This document shows, piece by piece, positions 8,322 through 20,373 of a stretch of 64,000 bases of DNA. Each line of letters begins with the position of its first letter. Position 1 is the first letter of the stretch. The notes beneath the pieces were generated by a model that had not been told where the DNA came from, ran no database searches, and worked only from the letters and a program-made list of their open reading frames with translations. Source of the DNA: Thioalkalivibrio sp. ALJ7 (lineage in GTDB: Bacteria; Pseudomonadota; Gammaproteobacteria; Ectothiorhodospirales; Ectothiorhodospiraceae); the NCBI RefSeq assembly GCF_000376865.1, contig NZ_AQXQ01000009.1, forward strand, positions 1 through 64,000. The letters run 5' to 3'. Both the position numbers and the translations under genes were made by a program.

Positions 8322-9593
8322 ATGGAATTCTCCAGTTTTTCAACGGCCGCTTTGGCGTTCCTGGGCGGGACCTTCATTCTCGCCTTTATCATGGGCGCCG
8401 TCGCAAACAAGACCAACTTCTGCACCATGGGTGCGGTGTCCGATTGGGTCAACATGGGCGACACCGGGCGTATGCGTTCCTGGCTGCTCGCGATTGCCAC
8501 TGCGATGTTGGGCGTCGCGCTGCTCGAGTTCTTTGGGGTTCTGAGCGCCGAGGGCTCCTTCCCTCCCTATCGCGGTGAAAACCTGAACTGGTTGGGCCAT
8601 GTCATCGGTGGCTTCCTGTTCGGGATTGGTATGACCTATGCCTCCGGCTGCGGTAACAAGACGCTGGTGCGTGTCGGTGGCGGCAATATCAAGTCGGTGA
8701 TGGTGATGATTATCATCGGGGTCATCGCCTTCTGGCTGACCAGCCGCGAAACCGTGTTTGGTACCGGCCAGACGCTGTTCCAGTTGCTGTTCGGCTGGAT
8801 GGACAGCGCGGCTATCCGCCTGGAAGGCGGCCAGGATCTGGGCTCGATCATCGCCGGTGACGGCGCGGACACCGCCCGCCTGGTGCTGGGCCTGGTGATC
8901 GGTGTGCTGCTTCTCGCACTGATCTTCAAGGCCGCGGACTTCCGCCGCAGCTTCGACAATGTCCTTGGCGGCCTGGTGATCGGCCTGGTCGTGATCGGCG
9001 CCTGGTGGTTGACCAGCAACGTGCAGGTCGACGATGGCATGGGCGGCGTTTACAGCGCCCAGGAATATATCCAGGAGTGGGACTTTGTCTCCGACGCCGA
9101 TGACGGCGAGCGCCCGGCCTTGTCCGCTCCCTGGGCCAACCAGTCGTTCACGTTTATCAACCCGATGGGGCAGAGCGTGGGCTACGTGTCCAGTGGCTTC
9201 GATCGCACCCTGCTGTACTTCGGTGTGATGGCGCTGGCCGGTGTGATCCTGGGTTCGTTCTTCTGGGCTCTGGTCTCCCGTAGCTTCCGGGTGGAGTGGT
9301 TCTCCTCCTTCCGCGATTTCGTCAACCACTTCTTCGGTGGGATCCTCATGGGTGTCGGCGGCATCCTGGCGCTGGGCTGCACCATTGGGCAGGCCGTGAC
9401 CGGTATCTCCACGCTGGCCCTGGGTGGCTTCCTCACGTTTGCGTTCATCGTGTTCGGTTCTGCCCTGACCATGAAGATCCAGTACTACAAGATGGTCTAC
9501 GAAGAGGAGGCCAGCTTCGGCAAGGCGCTGATCACCTCGCTGGTGGACATGAAGCTGCTGCCGGGTGGTCTGCGCAAGCTTGAGGCCATCTGA
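8322..9593 (+). CDS. YeeE/YedE-family sulfur-compound transporter
   Basis: Members of this membrane family (TsuA and relatives) take up thiosulfate or related sulfur compounds. The 423-residue product is a polytopic membrane protein with the family's cysteine loops: KTNFCTMGAVSDW near the N-terminus, YASGCGNKTLVRVGGGN at about 107-123, and LGCTIGQAVTG near residue 350. It is a two-repeat (full-length) member with a charged extracytoplasmic loop around 245-285. The ATG at 8322 is preferred over the adjacent GTG at 8319 because of GAGAGGA at 8309-8315. It stands alone between queC and tRNA-Lys. Substrate choice is not readable; a sulfur-oxidiser context makes thiosulfate plausible. Confidence 0.85.
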   Translation: MEFSSFSTAALAFLGGTFILAFIMGAVANKTNFCTMGAVSDWVNMGDTGRMRSWLLAIATAMLGVALLEFFGVLSAEGSFPPYRGENLNWLGHVIGGFLFGIGMTYASGCGNKTLVRVGGGNIKSVMVMIIIGVIAFWLTSRETVFGTGQTLFQLLFGWMDSAAIRLEGGQDLGSIIAGDGADTARLVLGLVIGVLLLALIFKAADFRRSFDNVLGGLVIGLVVIGAWWLTSNVQVDDGMGGVYSAQEYIQEWDFVSDADDGERPALSAPWANQSFTFINPMGQSVGYVSSGFDRTLLYFGVMALAGVILGSFFWALVSRSFRVEWFSSFRDFVNHFFGGILMGVGGILALGCTIGQAVTGISTLALGGFLTFAFIVFGSALTMKIQYYKMVYEEEASFGKALITSLVDMKLLPGGLRKLEAI

Positions 9594-9612
9594 TTGGCTG
9601 CCGGGGGTGCGC

Positions 9613-9640
9613 TTGCGTTTTCCCCGGCGGTTCGTACACT
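9613..9640 (+). promoter_or_regulatory. Probable sigma-70 promoter for tRNA-Lys
   Basis: TTGCGT at 9613-9618 and TACACT at 9635-9640 are separated by 16 bp, about 50 bp upstream of tRNA-Lys. Confidence 0.45.
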
Positions 9641-9687
9641 ACGCGCCGAAGGCTCGGCACCCCCGGGCCTTCGGTAGTGCCAGTACC

Positions 9688-9763
9688 GGGTCGTTAGCTC
9701 AGTTGGTAGAGCAGTTGGCTTTTAACCAATTGGTCGTAGGTTCGAATCCTACACGACCCACCA
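9688..9763 (+). tRNA. tRNA-Lys (anticodon TTT)
   Basis: This is a full cloverleaf with acceptor GGGTCGT/ACGACCC, D-arm AGCTCAGTTGGTAGAGC, anticodon loop CTTTTAA (anticodon TTT) and T-arm GGTTCGAATCC. The CCA end is encoded. It is followed by a terminator hairpin at about 9799-9818. Confidence 0.97.
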
Positions 9764-9796
9764 TATTCATCCGGTCGGCAGTCCAGATCGGCGCGA

Positions 9797-9819
9797 AGGC
9801 CCGCTTTTGCGGGCTTTTT
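9797..9819 (+). terminator. Rho-independent terminator after tRNA-Lys
   Basis: The stem is GCCCGC/GCGGGC (9799-9804 with 9809-9814) with a TTTT loop and a run of T after it. Confidence 0.8.
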
Positions 9820-9866
9820 GTGTTTACAGGGGCGGAACAGGCTAAAATGCGCGCCTTTTAAGCGAA

Positions 9867-9953
9867 GCGAAAGTGGCGGAACTGGTAGACGCGCTGGGTT
9901 TAGGTCCCAGTGGGGTAAAACCCGTGAGAGTTCGAGTCTCTCCTTTCGCACCA
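9867..9953 (+). tRNA. tRNA-Leu (anticodon TAG)
   Basis: This is an 87-nt class II tRNA with acceptor GCGAAAG/CTTTCGC, anticodon loop TTTAGGT (anticodon TAG), a long variable arm around TGGGGTAAAACCC, and an encoded CCA. A TAAAAT box about 20 bp upstream (9843-9848) may be its -10. The 93 bp to tig hold nothing recognisable. Confidence 0.96.
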
Positions 9954-10046
9954 TGAATCCCAAGAATTGGTCCCGAACCGAGGCACCGGATGGTGCCTGA
10001 TCATCGGCAGGGATGACCGATATTCCGAATACTGACGAGGCCCTCC

Positions 10047-11354
10047 ATGCAAGTTTCTGTTGAAGCCACCGGCAACCTGGAACGCAAGATGACCATCCAG
10101 GTCCCCTCCGAGCGGATCGACACCGAGGTCGACAATCGCCTGAAGTCCCTGGCCAAACGGGTCAAGCTGGACGGTTTTCGTCCCGGCAAGGTCCCGCTGA
10201 AGGTCGTACGCCAGCGTTACGGCACCGGCGTGTACCAGGAGGTGTTGAGCGAAGTCCTGCAGGAGAGCTACCGCGAGGCGGTGCAGCAGGAAGGGCTGGA
10301 GCCGGCCGGCAATCCGAGCATCGAGCCGACCAATCTCGAAGGCGGCGACGCCATCGAGTTCACCGCCAGCTTCCAGGTGTTCCCCGACGTGGAAGTGGCC
10401 GATTTCGCCGATGTCGAGATCGAGCGACCGGTCGCCGAGGTGGGTGACGAGGACATCGATCGAGTGATTGACTCCCTGCGCGAGCAGAACAAGGAGTGGG
10501 CAGACGTCAAGCGCAAGGCCAAGAAGGGCGATCGTGTGACCCTGGACTTCGTGGGCAGCCTGAATGGCGAAGAGTTTGAAGGTGGCAAGGCCGAAGACTT
10601 CCAGATCGAAGTCGGTGCCGGTCGCCTGATCGAAGACTTCGAAAAGCAGCTCAAGGGTGTCAAGACCGGCGAGGAGCCGACCATTGATGTGACCTTCCCG
10701 GACGACTACCCGGCCGAAAACCTGAAGGGCCAGACGGTGCAGTTCGCCCTGACCATCAAGAAGGTTGAAGGGCCCAAGCTGCCGGAGGTCGACGAGGAAT
10801 TCGCGAAGAAATTTGGTATCGAGGATGGCTCGGTTGAGAAACTTCGCGCCGATGTGCAGTCCAACATGGAGAGGGAGCTGCGCCAGGCCCTCAAGGGTCG
10901 GGTCAAGCAGCAGGTACTGGAGGCCGTGGTCGAAAAGCACGGGTTCGATCTGCCGGACGCATTGGTGAAGTCCGAGATCAACCGCCTGCGCGAGGAGGCC
11001 GAGAAACGCTTCGGCGGCGCACAGCAGACCCAGCCGCTGCCCGACAGCCTCTTCGAAGAAGAGGCTCAGCGCCGCGTGCGCTTGGGCTTGGCCCTGCGGG
11101 CGATCATCGAGCAGAAGGGCTTCGAGGTGGATGCCGAGCGGGTCGAACGCGATCTTGAGGAAATGGCGGCTACCTACGAAGACCCGGAAGAGGTCAAGAA
11201 CTACTACCGTTCCAACCCCCAGGCGAAGGGCAACCTGGAGTCACTGGTTCTGGAAGATCAGGTCGTTGACTGGGTCATCGAACAGGCCAAGGTCAGCGAG
11301 AAGAAGACCAACTTCCAGGACATCATGAATCCGAACAAGGAGTCGACTGAATGA
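10047..11354 (+). CDS. tig: Trigger factor, ribosome-associated chaperone
   Basis: Trigger factor binds the ribosome exit tunnel and shelters nascent chains. The 435-residue product has the N-terminal ribosome-binding domain with the signature [12 protein letters not shown] near residues 44-55, a central FKBP-type PPIase domain (about 160-250; [15 protein letters not shown]) and the C-terminal chaperone arms. Length matches E. coli (432). It overlaps clpP by four bases and heads the standard tig-clpP-clpX-lon-hupB order. Confidence 0.97.
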   Translation: MQVSVEATGNLERKMTIQVPSERIDTEVDNRLKSLAKRVKLDGFRPGKVPLKVVRQRYGTGVYQEVLSEVLQESYREAVQQEGLEPAGNPSIEPTNLEGGDAIEFTASFQVFPDVEVADFADVEIERPVAEVGDEDIDRVIDSLREQNKEWADVKRKAKKGDRVTLDFVGSLNGEEFEGGKAEDFQIEVGAGRLIEDFEKQLKGVKTGEEPTIDVTFPDDYPAENLKGQTVQFALTIKKVEGPKLPEVDEEFAKKFGIEDGSVEKLRADVQSNMERELRQALKGRVKQQVLEAVVEKHGFDLPDALVKSEINRLREEAEKRFGGAQQTQPLPDSLFEEEAQRRVRLGLALRAIIEQKGFEVDAERVERDLEEMAATYEDPEEVKNYYRSNPQAKGNLESLVLEDQVVDWVIEQAKVSEKKTNFQDIMNPNKESTE

Positions 11355-11992
11355 GCCACGACATGGCCGATCAGGGTGCGCAACACGCCCAGGGTCTGAA
11401 CCTGGTGCCGATGGTGGTCGAACAGACTGCCCGCGGCGAACGTGCCTACGACATCTATTCCCGGCTGCTGAAGGACCGGGTCATCTTTTGCGTGGGCCCG
11501 GTTGAGGATTACATGGCCAACGTGATCGTGGCCCAGCTGCTGTTCCTCGAGTCCGAGAACCCGGACAAGGAGATCAGCCTGTATATCAATTCTCCGGGTG
11601 GCGCGGTCACCGCCGGCATGGCGATCTACGACACCATGCAGTTCGTCAAGCCTGAAGTCAGCACCCTGTGCGTAGGCCAGGCTGCCAGCATGGGTGCGGT
11701 GCTCCTGGCGGGCGGCGCCCCGGGCAAGCGCCACACCCTGCCGCACTCGCGAGTGATGATTCACCAGCCGCTGGGCGGTTTCCAGGGGCAGGCATCGGAT
11801 ATCGATATCCACGCGCGCGAGATCCTGAAGATTCGCGACGAGTTGAATCGGGTGCTGGCCCATCACACAGGCCAGCCGATCGAGAAGATCGAGCAGGACA
11901 CCGACCGCGACCGTTTCCTGACCGCGACCGATGCAAAGGAATACGGCCTGGTCGACCACGTGCTGACCCACCGTAGCTCCGCGGATACCTGA
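11351..11992 (+). CDS. clpP: ATP-dependent Clp protease proteolytic subunit ClpP
   Basis: ClpP is the serine peptidase chamber that partners with ClpX. The 213-residue product has the catalytic Ser113 in [11 protein letters not shown], His138 in [10 protein letters not shown] and the Asp of EQDTDRD near 181-187. The first residues are the usual short propeptide before LVPMVVEQT. It overlaps tig by four bases. clpX follows after a 140-bp gap that contains a GC hairpin (CCCCG/CGGGG near 12015-12034) but no clear promoter that I can defend. Confidence 0.97.
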   Translation: MSHDMADQGAQHAQGLNLVPMVVEQTARGERAYDIYSRLLKDRVIFCVGPVEDYMANVIVAQLLFLESENPDKEISLYINSPGGAVTAGMAIYDTMQFVKPEVSTLCVGQAASMGAVLLAGGAPGKRHTLPHSRVMIHQPLGGFQGQASDIDIHAREILKIRDELNRVLAHHTGQPIEKIEQDTDRDRFLTATDAKEYGLVDHVLTHRSSADT

Positions 11993-12132
11993 TCGCTCCA
12001 CTGCCGCAACCACGCCCCGGGCATTCGCTCGGGGTGAGGCCTCAATACCGGACTCCGGGATGGCTCGTTTGCAACTATTCGGCAAACGGGGCATGTTTTG
12101 AGGAACACTGAAATCGCAACCGAGGCAAACGG

Positions 12133-13413
12133 ATGAGCGACGAAACCACCCCCTCCGCCGACGGCAAACTCCTGTACTGTTCTTTCTGCGGAAAGAGTCA
12201 GCACGAGGTGCGCAAGCTGATCGCCGGGCCATCCGTATTCATCTGCGACGAGTGCGTCGAGCTGTGCAACGACATCATCCGCGAGGAGATGCAGGAGGCC
12301 GGGCACACCGAACGGGATTCCCTGCCGACCCCGCACGAGATCCGGGCGATCCTCGATGACTACGTGATTGGGCAGAATTCCGCCAAGAAGATCCTTTCCG
12401 TGGCGGTGTACAACCACTACAAGCGCCTGCAGGCCAAGGCCGGCAAGGACGATGTCGAGCTGTCCAAGTCGAACATCATGCTGATCGGCCCGACTGGTTC
12501 CGGCAAGACGCTCCTGGCCGAGACCCTGGCGCGCGTGCTCAACGTGCCGTTTACCATCGCCGACGCGACCACGCTCACTGAAGCCGGTTACGTGGGCGAA
12601 GATGTGGAAAACATCATCCAGAAGCTGTTGCAGAAGTGCGATTACGATGTAGAGAAGGCCGAAAATGGCATTGTCTACATCGACGAGATCGACAAGGTCT
12701 CGCGTAAGTCGGACAACCCGTCCATTACCCGCGATGTCTCGGGTGAGGGTGTGCAGCAGGCGCTCCTCAAGCTGATCGAGGGCACCACCGCTTCGGTGCC
12801 GCCGCAGGGTGGCCGCAAGCATCCGCAGCAGGAGTTCCTGCAGGTGGACACCAGCAACATCCTGTTTATCTGTGGCGGGGCGTTCTCCGGACTGGAAAAG
12901 GTGATTCAGCAGCGGGCCGAGAAAGGCGGTATCGGCTTCGGTGCCGAGCTGCGCACCACCGAGGCGGCCAAATCCGGTGGCCAGTGGTTCAAGCAGCTGG
13001 AGGCCGATGACCTGGTGCGTTACGGGCTGATCCCCGAGTTCGTGGGGCGCCTGCCGGTACAGGCGACGCTCGACGAGCTGGATGAGGACGCTCTGATCAC
13101 GATCCTGACCCAGCCGAAGAACGCGCTGGTGAAGCAATATGCCCGCCTGTTTGACATGGAAGGTGTGGAGCTCGAGTTCCGCGACGATGCCCTGGCCGCC
13201 ATCGCCCACAAGGCGATGGAGCGCAAGACCGGAGCGCGCGGCCTGCGCACCATCATGGAGAACATCCTGCTCGATACCATGTACGAGCTGCCGTCCATGG
13301 AGGGCGTCAGCAAGGTGGTGATCGACGAAGCAGTAATTCGCGGCGACGCGGAGCCCTATCTGGTCTACGAAAACGAGTCGTTTGCCAAGAAGCAGGCCTC
13401 TGCGGATTCCTGA
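12133..13413 (+). CDS. clpX: ClpXP unfoldase ClpX
   Basis: ClpX is the AAA+ unfoldase that feeds substrates to ClpP. The 426-residue product has the N-terminal C4 zinc-binding domain (CSFCGKS then CDECVELC, about 16-40) that recruits adaptors. Walker A is GPTGSGKT near residue 119, and Walker B is YIDEIDK. The pore motif GYVG, the ClpP-contacting region around IGF and the C-terminal sensor 2 motif TGARGLR are also present. Length equals the family norm (E. coli 424). Confidence 0.97.
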   Translation: MSDETTPSADGKLLYCSFCGKSQHEVRKLIAGPSVFICDECVELCNDIIREEMQEAGHTERDSLPTPHEIRAILDDYVIGQNSAKKILSVAVYNHYKRLQAKAGKDDVELSKSNIMLIGPTGSGKTLLAETLARVLNVPFTIADATTLTEAGYVGEDVENIIQKLLQKCDYDVEKAENGIVYIDEIDKVSRKSDNPSITRDVSGEGVQQALLKLIEGTTASVPPQGGRKHPQQEFLQVDTSNILFICGGAFSGLEKVIQQRAEKGGIGFGAELRTTEAAKSGGQWFKQLEADDLVRYGLIPEFVGRLPVQATLDELDEDALITILTQPKNALVKQYARLFDMEGVELEFRDDALAAIAHKAMERKTGARGLRTIMENILLDTMYELPSMEGVSKVVIDEAVIRGDAEPYLVYENESFAKKQASADS

Positions 13414-13432
13414 CCGGAAGTGTTGCGGCGCC

Positions 13433-13460
13433 CTTGAAATGGGCGCCGTCGCCCCCACTT
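13433..13460 (+). promoter_or_regulatory. Heat-shock (sigma-32 type) promoter of lon
   Basis: CTTGAAA at 13433-13439 and CCCCACTT at 13453-13460 are 13 bp apart, close to the sigma-32 consensus, and lie 35 bp before the lon start. The -35 box is the loop of a perfect stem, GGCGCCC/GGGCGCC (about 13427-13447). Confidence 0.7.
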
Positions 13461-13494
13461 CCTTTGTACATTCGTCCAGCCCTGAGGGGGCCAC

Positions 13495-15960
<2,466 letters not shown>

Positions 15961-15979
15961 GCCCCTGTAATCGGGCACA

Positions 15980-16018
15980 AACCGCGGGCGCGACTGAGCC
16001 GGAGCCCGCGGTTTTTTT
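15980..16018 (+). terminator. Rho-independent terminator after lon
   Basis: AACCGCGGGC (15980-15989) pairs with GCCCGCGGTT (about 16004-16013) across a 14-nt loop and is followed by a run of T. Confidence 0.85.
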
Positions 16019-16062
16019 ATGCCCGGAGTCACCCTCGTCCGGGGCCCCGACCGCCGGGGTGT

Positions 16063-16092
16063 TTGACTCCTTTTCCGGCGGCTTGCTATAAC
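16063..16092 (+). promoter_or_regulatory. Sigma-70 promoter of hupB
   Basis: TTGACT at 16063-16068 and TATAAC at 16087-16092 are 18 bp apart, about 130 bp before hupB and downstream of the lon terminator. Confidence 0.65.
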
Positions 16093-16221
16093 CCCAACCG
16101 CATCATCTGATTTCGTGCCGCAGGGCAGTCGCGGGACCATGGAGAAAAGGGTCCCGCCTGGTGTAAGCTACCTCCCATCCGGCAGAAAGCCTGAGTCACC
16201 ACTGAGATAAGGAAGCGCTTC

Positions 16222-16494
16222 ATGAATAAATCCGAATTGATCGACGCGATCGCCGCAGAAGCCGATGTCCCGAAGGCCCAGGCCGGCCGGATCGTGGATG
16301 CCATGGTGAGTGTCGTGGGTGATACCCTCGCCAAAGGTGACCAGGTCTCCCTGGTGGGCTTTGGTACCTTCCTGGTGCGCGAACGCGAAGCCCGCACCGG
16401 CCGTAACCCCCGTACCGGTCAGACCATCCAGATCGCCGCTTCGAAAACGCCTTCTTTCAAGGCTGGTAAAGCCCTTAAGGATCGCGTAAACTAG
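16222..16494 (+). CDS. hupB: DNA-binding protein HU-beta
   Basis: HU is the abundant nucleoid protein that bends DNA. The 90-residue product covers the complete family: N-terminal helical dimer body ([11 protein letters not shown]), VSLVGFGTF saddle strand and the DNA-binding arm with GRNPRTGQ containing the intercalating Pro. It is monocistronic, with its own promoter, and sits after lon as in many Gammaproteobacteria. The downstream tRNA-Val begins only 11 bp past the stop with no terminator between, so read-through into the tRNAs is possible. Confidence 0.96.
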   Translation: MNKSELIDAIAAEADVPKAQAGRIVDAMVSVVGDTLAKGDQVSLVGFGTFLVREREARTGRNPRTGQTIQIAASKTPSFKAGKALKDRVN

Positions 16495-16505
16495 CGCGCT
16501 TTATT

Positions 16506-16581
16506 GGGTGCTTAGCTCAGTTGGTAGAGCGTCGCCTTTACACGGCGAATGTCGGCGGTTCGAACCCGTCAGCACCCACCA
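16506..16581 (+). tRNA. tRNA-Val (anticodon TAC)
   Basis: The cloverleaf has acceptor GGGTGCT/AGCACCC, anticodon loop TTTACAC (anticodon TAC), T-arm GGTTCGAACCC and an encoded CCA. Confidence 0.97.
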
Positions 16582-16617
16582 AGTGCAGCCCGGACCCTGG
16601 TTGCGCTGAAAGAATAC

Positions 16618-16694
16618 GGAGCGGTAGTTCAGCTGGTTAGAATACCGGCCTGTCACGCCGGGGGTCGCGGGTTCGAGTCCCGTCCGCTCCGCCA
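16618..16694 (+). tRNA. tRNA-Asp (anticodon GTC)
   Basis: The cloverleaf has acceptor GGAGCGG/CCGCTCC, anticodon loop CTGTCAC (anticodon GTC), T-arm GGTTCGAGTCC and an encoded CCA. It lies 36 bp after tRNA-Val and is probably co-transcribed with it. Confidence 0.97.
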
Positions 16695-16703
16695 TCATCT
16701 GAG

Positions 16704-16732
16704 AAAGGCGCCCTTGTGGCGCCTTTTTCTTT
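16704..16732 (+). terminator. Rho-independent terminator after tRNA-Asp
   Basis: AAGGCGCC and GGCGCCTT form a stem with loop CTTGT, followed by TTTCTTTTC. Confidence 0.8.
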
Positions 16733-16760
16733 TCTTGACTATTGCGATCCAGAATCAAAG

Positions 16761-16984
16761 AAGGTCAAGGGCGTTTGCACCACGGAGGACACGAAGGACA
16801 CGGAGAAGGGCAAGGAATTCGGGTCCGCGGCAACGCTCGGCTTGCCCCCCGACGCAACTTCATCCTTCCACGATACTCTGTCCTTCCCGTGGATCGCTAT
16901 CGACTTTCTCCGTGCCCTCCGTGTCCTCTGTGGTGCAAACGCCTTTGACCTGGCCCTTCTTCGTGCCTTCGTGTGCTTCGTGGT
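16761..16984. repeat. R1: inverted-arm repeat between tRNA-Asp and ppiD
   Basis: The left arm (about 16761-16808: AAGGTCAAGGGCG, then CACCACGGAGGACACGAAGG, then ACACGGAGAAG) is inverted at about 16907-16955 (CTCCGTGTCCTCTGTGGTG). The right side carries an outer module ending CTTCGTGTGCTTCGTGGT at 16984, which has no left counterpart here. The roughly 100-bp core shows no similarity that I can see to the cores of R2-R4. This fills most of the 395-bp gap before ppiD; no gene is present. Confidence 0.8.
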
Positions 16985-17089
16985 AGACAGCCGATCTCTG
17001 GCGCTAGCGCAGACGCGCGCGGGCGTGCCTGCTACCATCGGCGGCGGATTCCCGATTTCCTCTCCACGGCGGAGCGAGCAGAGACCAAC

Positions 17090-18979
17090 ATGCTACAAGC
17101 GATTCGTGACCGGGCGAGCGGCTGGCTCGCCTATGTGATCATCGGCCTGATTACCATTCCCTTTGCCCTGTGGGGTTTGGGGGAATACTTCGGCGGCGCC
17201 GGTCCCCTGGTGGCAGCCGAGGTGAACGGTACGGACATCGCGGTCCGCGATGTCCACCAGGAAGCGCGCACCCAGCGCAATGAAATGGCACGCATGTTCG
17301 GTGGCGAGATCCCCGATGACTTGCTGGATGAGCAAGGCATTCGGCTGCAGGCCCTGGAGACGTTGATCCGACAAGAGCTTCTGCGTCAGGCGGCCGATTC
17401 GGCAGGCTTCAAGGCTTCAGGTGACAGTGTCCTGCGCGAGATTCGGGGCATGCAGGTGTTTCAGGAACAGGGCCGATTCAGCCGCGAGCGTTACAGCCAG
17501 CTGCTCAATGCCCAGCGCATCAGCCCGGCCGATTTCGAGCAGGACATCGCGCGCAGCATCGTGATGTCTCAAATTCAGCGCGGTATCCAGGCCACAGGTG
17601 TGGTCCCGGAAGCCCTGGTGGAAGATTACAGCCGCCTGCGCAACCAGACGCGCGTGGCGAGCTGGCGCGTCTTTCAGGCCGACGATTTCGACCGTCCCGA
17701 CGTCGTCGATGACGAGGCGATTCGCGAGTACTACGAGGCGAATCCCGACGAATTCACTACCACCGAGCGGGTCCGCGTAAGCTACCTGCGCCTGGATCCA
17801 GAAGGCTTGGAAGCGGGGGTCGATGTGACGGAGGACGAGATCCGCGAACATTACCGCGTCAACCGGAGCCGCTACGAAGAGCCAGAGGTGCGCGATGTCC
17901 AGCTGATCCGTATTCAAGAGACTGGCGAGGATGGCGAGGCCAAGATCCGTGAGCTGCGCGAGCGCCTGGAATCGGGCGAAGACTTCGCCGAGCTGGCCGA
18001 GGAGTACTCCGAGGACAGTCTGACCGCCGATCGTGGTGGGCGTATGGGCGAGGTGGCGCGCGGCGATCTGGACTCCACCCTGGAGACGGTGATCTTCACC
18101 CTGCCGGAGGGGCTGATCAGTCAGCCGGTGCGCACCGATCGTGGCTGGTACATCCTTGAGGTCACCTCGATCCAGGAGGCGCAGCCGCAGCCGTTCGAGG
18201 ACGTCCGCGACGACGTGGAGCAGGATCTGCGTGATCGTACCGCCGAGCAGATGCAGATCGATGCCCTGGACGACCTAATGTCGCTGGCGGCCGAATTCTC
18301 CGACAGCCTGGAGCCGGCTGCCGACGCGACGGGACTCGAGATCCAGACGAGCGATTGGTTCTCCCGTGGTTCCGGTGACGACATCGCGCGTCATCGGTCT
18401 ATCCGCGATGCGGCCTTCGATCCTCGGGTGCTGGAGGATGGCAACAACAGTGAGGCGATCGACCTGCAGGATGGCTCTACCGTGATCCTGCGCATTGAGT
18501 CCCACGAGCCTTCCGAGGTGAGGGATCTGGCCGATGTCGAGGATGAAATCCGCGAGCGGCTGCAGCGCCAGGCCGCCGCCGATGCAGCGCAGGCCGAGGG
18601 TGAGGCCCTGATTGAGCGTCTGCGCGAGGCCGAGGATTGGACCACGGAGGCCGACGAAAATGGCGAGTGGAGCCGGTCGGTGGATGTGACTCGCGAGAGC
18701 GCTGCGGACTTGCCAACCGGCTTGCAGGACTACCTGTTCCGTATGCCGGCTCCAGGCGAGGGTTCGGTTGAGATCGCCGGGACGCGGATCGGGGACGGTG
18801 ACTTTGCCGTAACGGTCCTTGAGGCGGTCCGCATGGGCGAGGACGTGGTGGACGCCGCCGCACGCCAGCAGGCGCGGGATCAGATGGGCAATGCCTATGG
18901 CAGCGCCGAATTCCGGTCCTATCTGGCGTGGCTGGAGGAGCAGGCGGATATCAAGCGCTTCCCCGACGCTCTCGACTAG
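17090..18979 (+). CDS. ppiD: Periplasmic folding chaperone PpiD (SurA/PpiC family)
   Basis: PpiD is an inner-membrane-anchored periplasmic chaperone that meets proteins leaving the Sec translocon. The 629-residue product has an N-terminal membrane helix at about 13-36, a SurA-like N-terminal chaperone domain, one parvulin PPIase-type domain at about 265-365 (with FAELAEEYSEDSLTADRGG) and a second degenerate C-terminal domain. Length matches E. coli (623). The frame is open upstream to 16973 through the repeat, but the ATG at 17090 gives the expected MLQAIRD start. It is strongly acidic. PpiD after hupB is conserved in Gammaproteobacteria; here two tRNAs and a repeat separate them. Confidence 0.95.
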   Translation: MLQAIRDRASGWLAYVIIGLITIPFALWGLGEYFGGAGPLVAAEVNGTDIAVRDVHQEARTQRNEMARMFGGEIPDDLLDEQGIRLQALETLIRQELLRQAADSAGFKASGDSVLREIRGMQVFQEQGRFSRERYSQLLNAQRISPADFEQDIARSIVMSQIQRGIQATGVVPEALVEDYSRLRNQTRVASWRVFQADDFDRPDVVDDEAIREYYEANPDEFTTTERVRVSYLRLDPEGLEAGVDVTEDEIREHYRVNRSRYEEPEVRDVQLIRIQETGEDGEAKIRELRERLESGEDFAELAEEYSEDSLTADRGGRMGEVARGDLDSTLETVIFTLPEGLISQPVRTDRGWYILEVTSIQEAQPQPFEDVRDDVEQDLRDRTAEQMQIDALDDLMSLAAEFSDSLEPAADATGLEIQTSDWFSRGSGDDIARHRSIRDAAFDPRVLEDGNNSEAIDLQDGSTVILRIESHEPSEVRDLADVEDEIRERLQRQAAADAAQAEGEALIERLREAEDWTTEADENGEWSRSVDVTRESAADLPTGLQDYLFRMPAPGEGSVEIAGTRIGDGDFAVTVLEAVRMGEDVVDAAARQQARDQMGNAYGSAEFRSYLAWLEEQADIKRFPDALD

Positions 18980-18997
18980 CCTGACTCGGTGTCTATA

Positions 18998-19180
18998 AAG
19001 GCCAAGGAACGTAACACCACGGAGGACACGGAGCCCACGGAGAAAGTCGATCGTGATTGACTGGACGGGGCGCGGGGAGCGGTGCGTTTGTCCTTTTTCG
19101 CGGAATACTTTCGCGCTGAGCAGTTCTTGCGAATTCTCCGTGTCCTCTGTGCACTCTGTGGTTCAACGCCCTTGCCTTAT
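18998..19180. repeat. R2: inverted-arm repeat between ppiD and fabI
   Basis: The left arm at about 18998-19048 (CACCACGGAGGACACGGAG and the following CCCACGGAGAA) is inverted at about 19134-19180 (TTCTCCGTGTCCTCTGTGC, ACTCTGTGGTT, CAACGCCCTTGCC). The core of about 85 bp is unlike those of R1, R3 and R4. Only the inner arm module is present. It lies between the convergent genes ppiD and fabI. The rest of the 340-bp gap is the shared terminator region. Confidence 0.75.
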
Positions 19181-19240
19181 GGCCGGTAATGCCGAGCGGG
19201 TTTGATTGGCCGAGGCCGGGTTGAAGCCCGCACACAAGAA

Positions 19241-19273
19241 AGCCCGGCTCCGCTCACGCGGGCCGGGCTTTTC
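19241..19273. terminator. Bidirectional terminator between ppiD and fabI
   Basis: AGCCCGGC (19241-19248) pairs with GCCGGGCT (19262-19269), with T-rich tails on both strands. The loop contains CCGCTCACGCGG, also found in the terminator at 30521-30559 on the opposite strand. Confidence 0.8.
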
Positions 19274-19319
19274 CATGCCTTCCACCGGAAGAGGCGGCGT
19301 CGGGGCCGAAGCCCGCGAG

Positions 19320-20120
19320 CTACTTCTCGAGGCCGATCTCGGCCGCGCCCAGTCCCACCGTGCTGTAGCCCGAGTCGACGTACATGATCTCGCCGGTGAT
19401 CCCGGACGCAAGATCGGAGCAAAGGAAGGCCCCGGCGTTGCCAACCTGTTCGGTGGTCACGTTGCGCCGCAGTGGGGCATTGGCCTCGACGTGGTCCAGG
19501 ATGCGGCGGAAGTCGCCGATACCGGCGGCCGCCAGGGTGCGGATCGGACCGGCAGAGATGGCGTTTACGCGCGTGGTTTCCGGTCCCAGGGTGCTGGCCA
19601 GGTAACGCACGTTGGCCTCGAGGCTGGCCTTGGCCAGACCCATGACGTTGTAGTTGGGCATGGAGCGTTCGGCACCGAGGTAGCTAAGCGTGAGGATGGA
19701 GGCGTCACGGTCCTTCATCATCCCGCGCCCGGCCTTGGCCAGGGCCGCCAGGCTGTAGGAGCTGACGTCGTGGGCAATGCGAAAGCCCTCACGAGTCATG
19801 TTGTCCAGAAAGTCGCCCTCAAGCTGCTCCTTGGGGGCAAAGGCGACCGAGTGCACGAGGATGTCGACCCCGTCCCAGTAGTTGTCCAGGTGTTCGAACA
19901 CTTGCTCGATCTCGCGGTCATCCTCGACGTTACAGGGCACCAGGATGTCGGAATCAAAATCGGCAACCAGTTTTTCGACGCGGTCGCGCAGGCGTTCGTT
20001 CTGGTAGGTGAAGGCGAGTTCGGCGCCTTCGCGATGCATGGCCGCGGCAATGCCGTAGGCGATGGAGCGGTTGCTGGCAACGCCGACAATCAACGCGCGC
20101 TTGCCCTTCAGAAAACCCAT
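19320..20120 (-). CDS. fabI: Enoyl-[ACP] reductase (NADH) FabI
   Basis: FabI reduces trans-2-enoyl-ACP in the last step of each fatty-acid elongation cycle. The 266-residue short-chain dehydrogenase-like product starts with the FabI-type nucleotide site ([13 protein letters not shown]) and has the catalytic Tyr-x6-Lys pair in YNVMGLAK, followed by [11 protein letters not shown]. It is transcribed alone, converges on ppiD and diverges from the ABC transporter. It ends at a shared bidirectional terminator. The family is the usual target of triclosan-type inhibitors (family knowledge). Confidence 0.97.
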   Translation of the reverse strand: MGFLKGKRALIVGVASNRSIAYGIAAAMHREGAELAFTYQNERLRDRVEKLVADFDSDILVPCNVEDDREIEQVFEHLDNYWDGVDILVHSVAFAPKEQLEGDFLDNMTREGFRIAHDVSSYSLAALAKAGRGMMKDRDASILTLSYLGAERSMPNYNVMGLAKASLEANVRYLASTLGPETTRVNAISAGPIRTLAAAGIGDFRRILDHVEANAPLRRNVTTEQVGNAGAFLCSDLASGITGEIMYVDSGYSTVGLGAAEIGLEK

Positions 20121-20278
20121 GTGAAACTCCTTGGCTCAGGTCCGTGCCGACGCACCCGGGCGGGCGGTCTCGACGGCGCCCGACGGTTTGTGGAACCGTG
20201 GTCGGGCGCGACTGTCTTCGGGATCATACCGATGTGCCGCAAGTGCGGCCACCACCCAATGAGTCGAAGGGAATGGCT

Positions 20279-20287
20279 TGCTATAGT
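20279..20287 (+). promoter_or_regulatory. Possible extended -10 promoter of the ABC importer operon
   Basis: TGCTATAGT (20279-20287) is a good extended -10 about 87 bp before the first gene. No convincing -35 is seen. The rest of the 253-bp fabI/importer gap shows nothing else. Confidence 0.35.
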
Positions 20288-20373
20288 GCGAACACCTACG
20301 GTCCGTGCGACCACCCGCCCGGCGTCCCGAAATCGGGGGCGACGGCGCGCCACCGCTGCAATTCGGAGGCCTT

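Noticed and set aside
16700-17089. Short frames in the R1 gap as possible small genes
   Set aside because: Frames appear on both strands because of the inverted arms and have no ribosome-binding sites; no protein family is evident.
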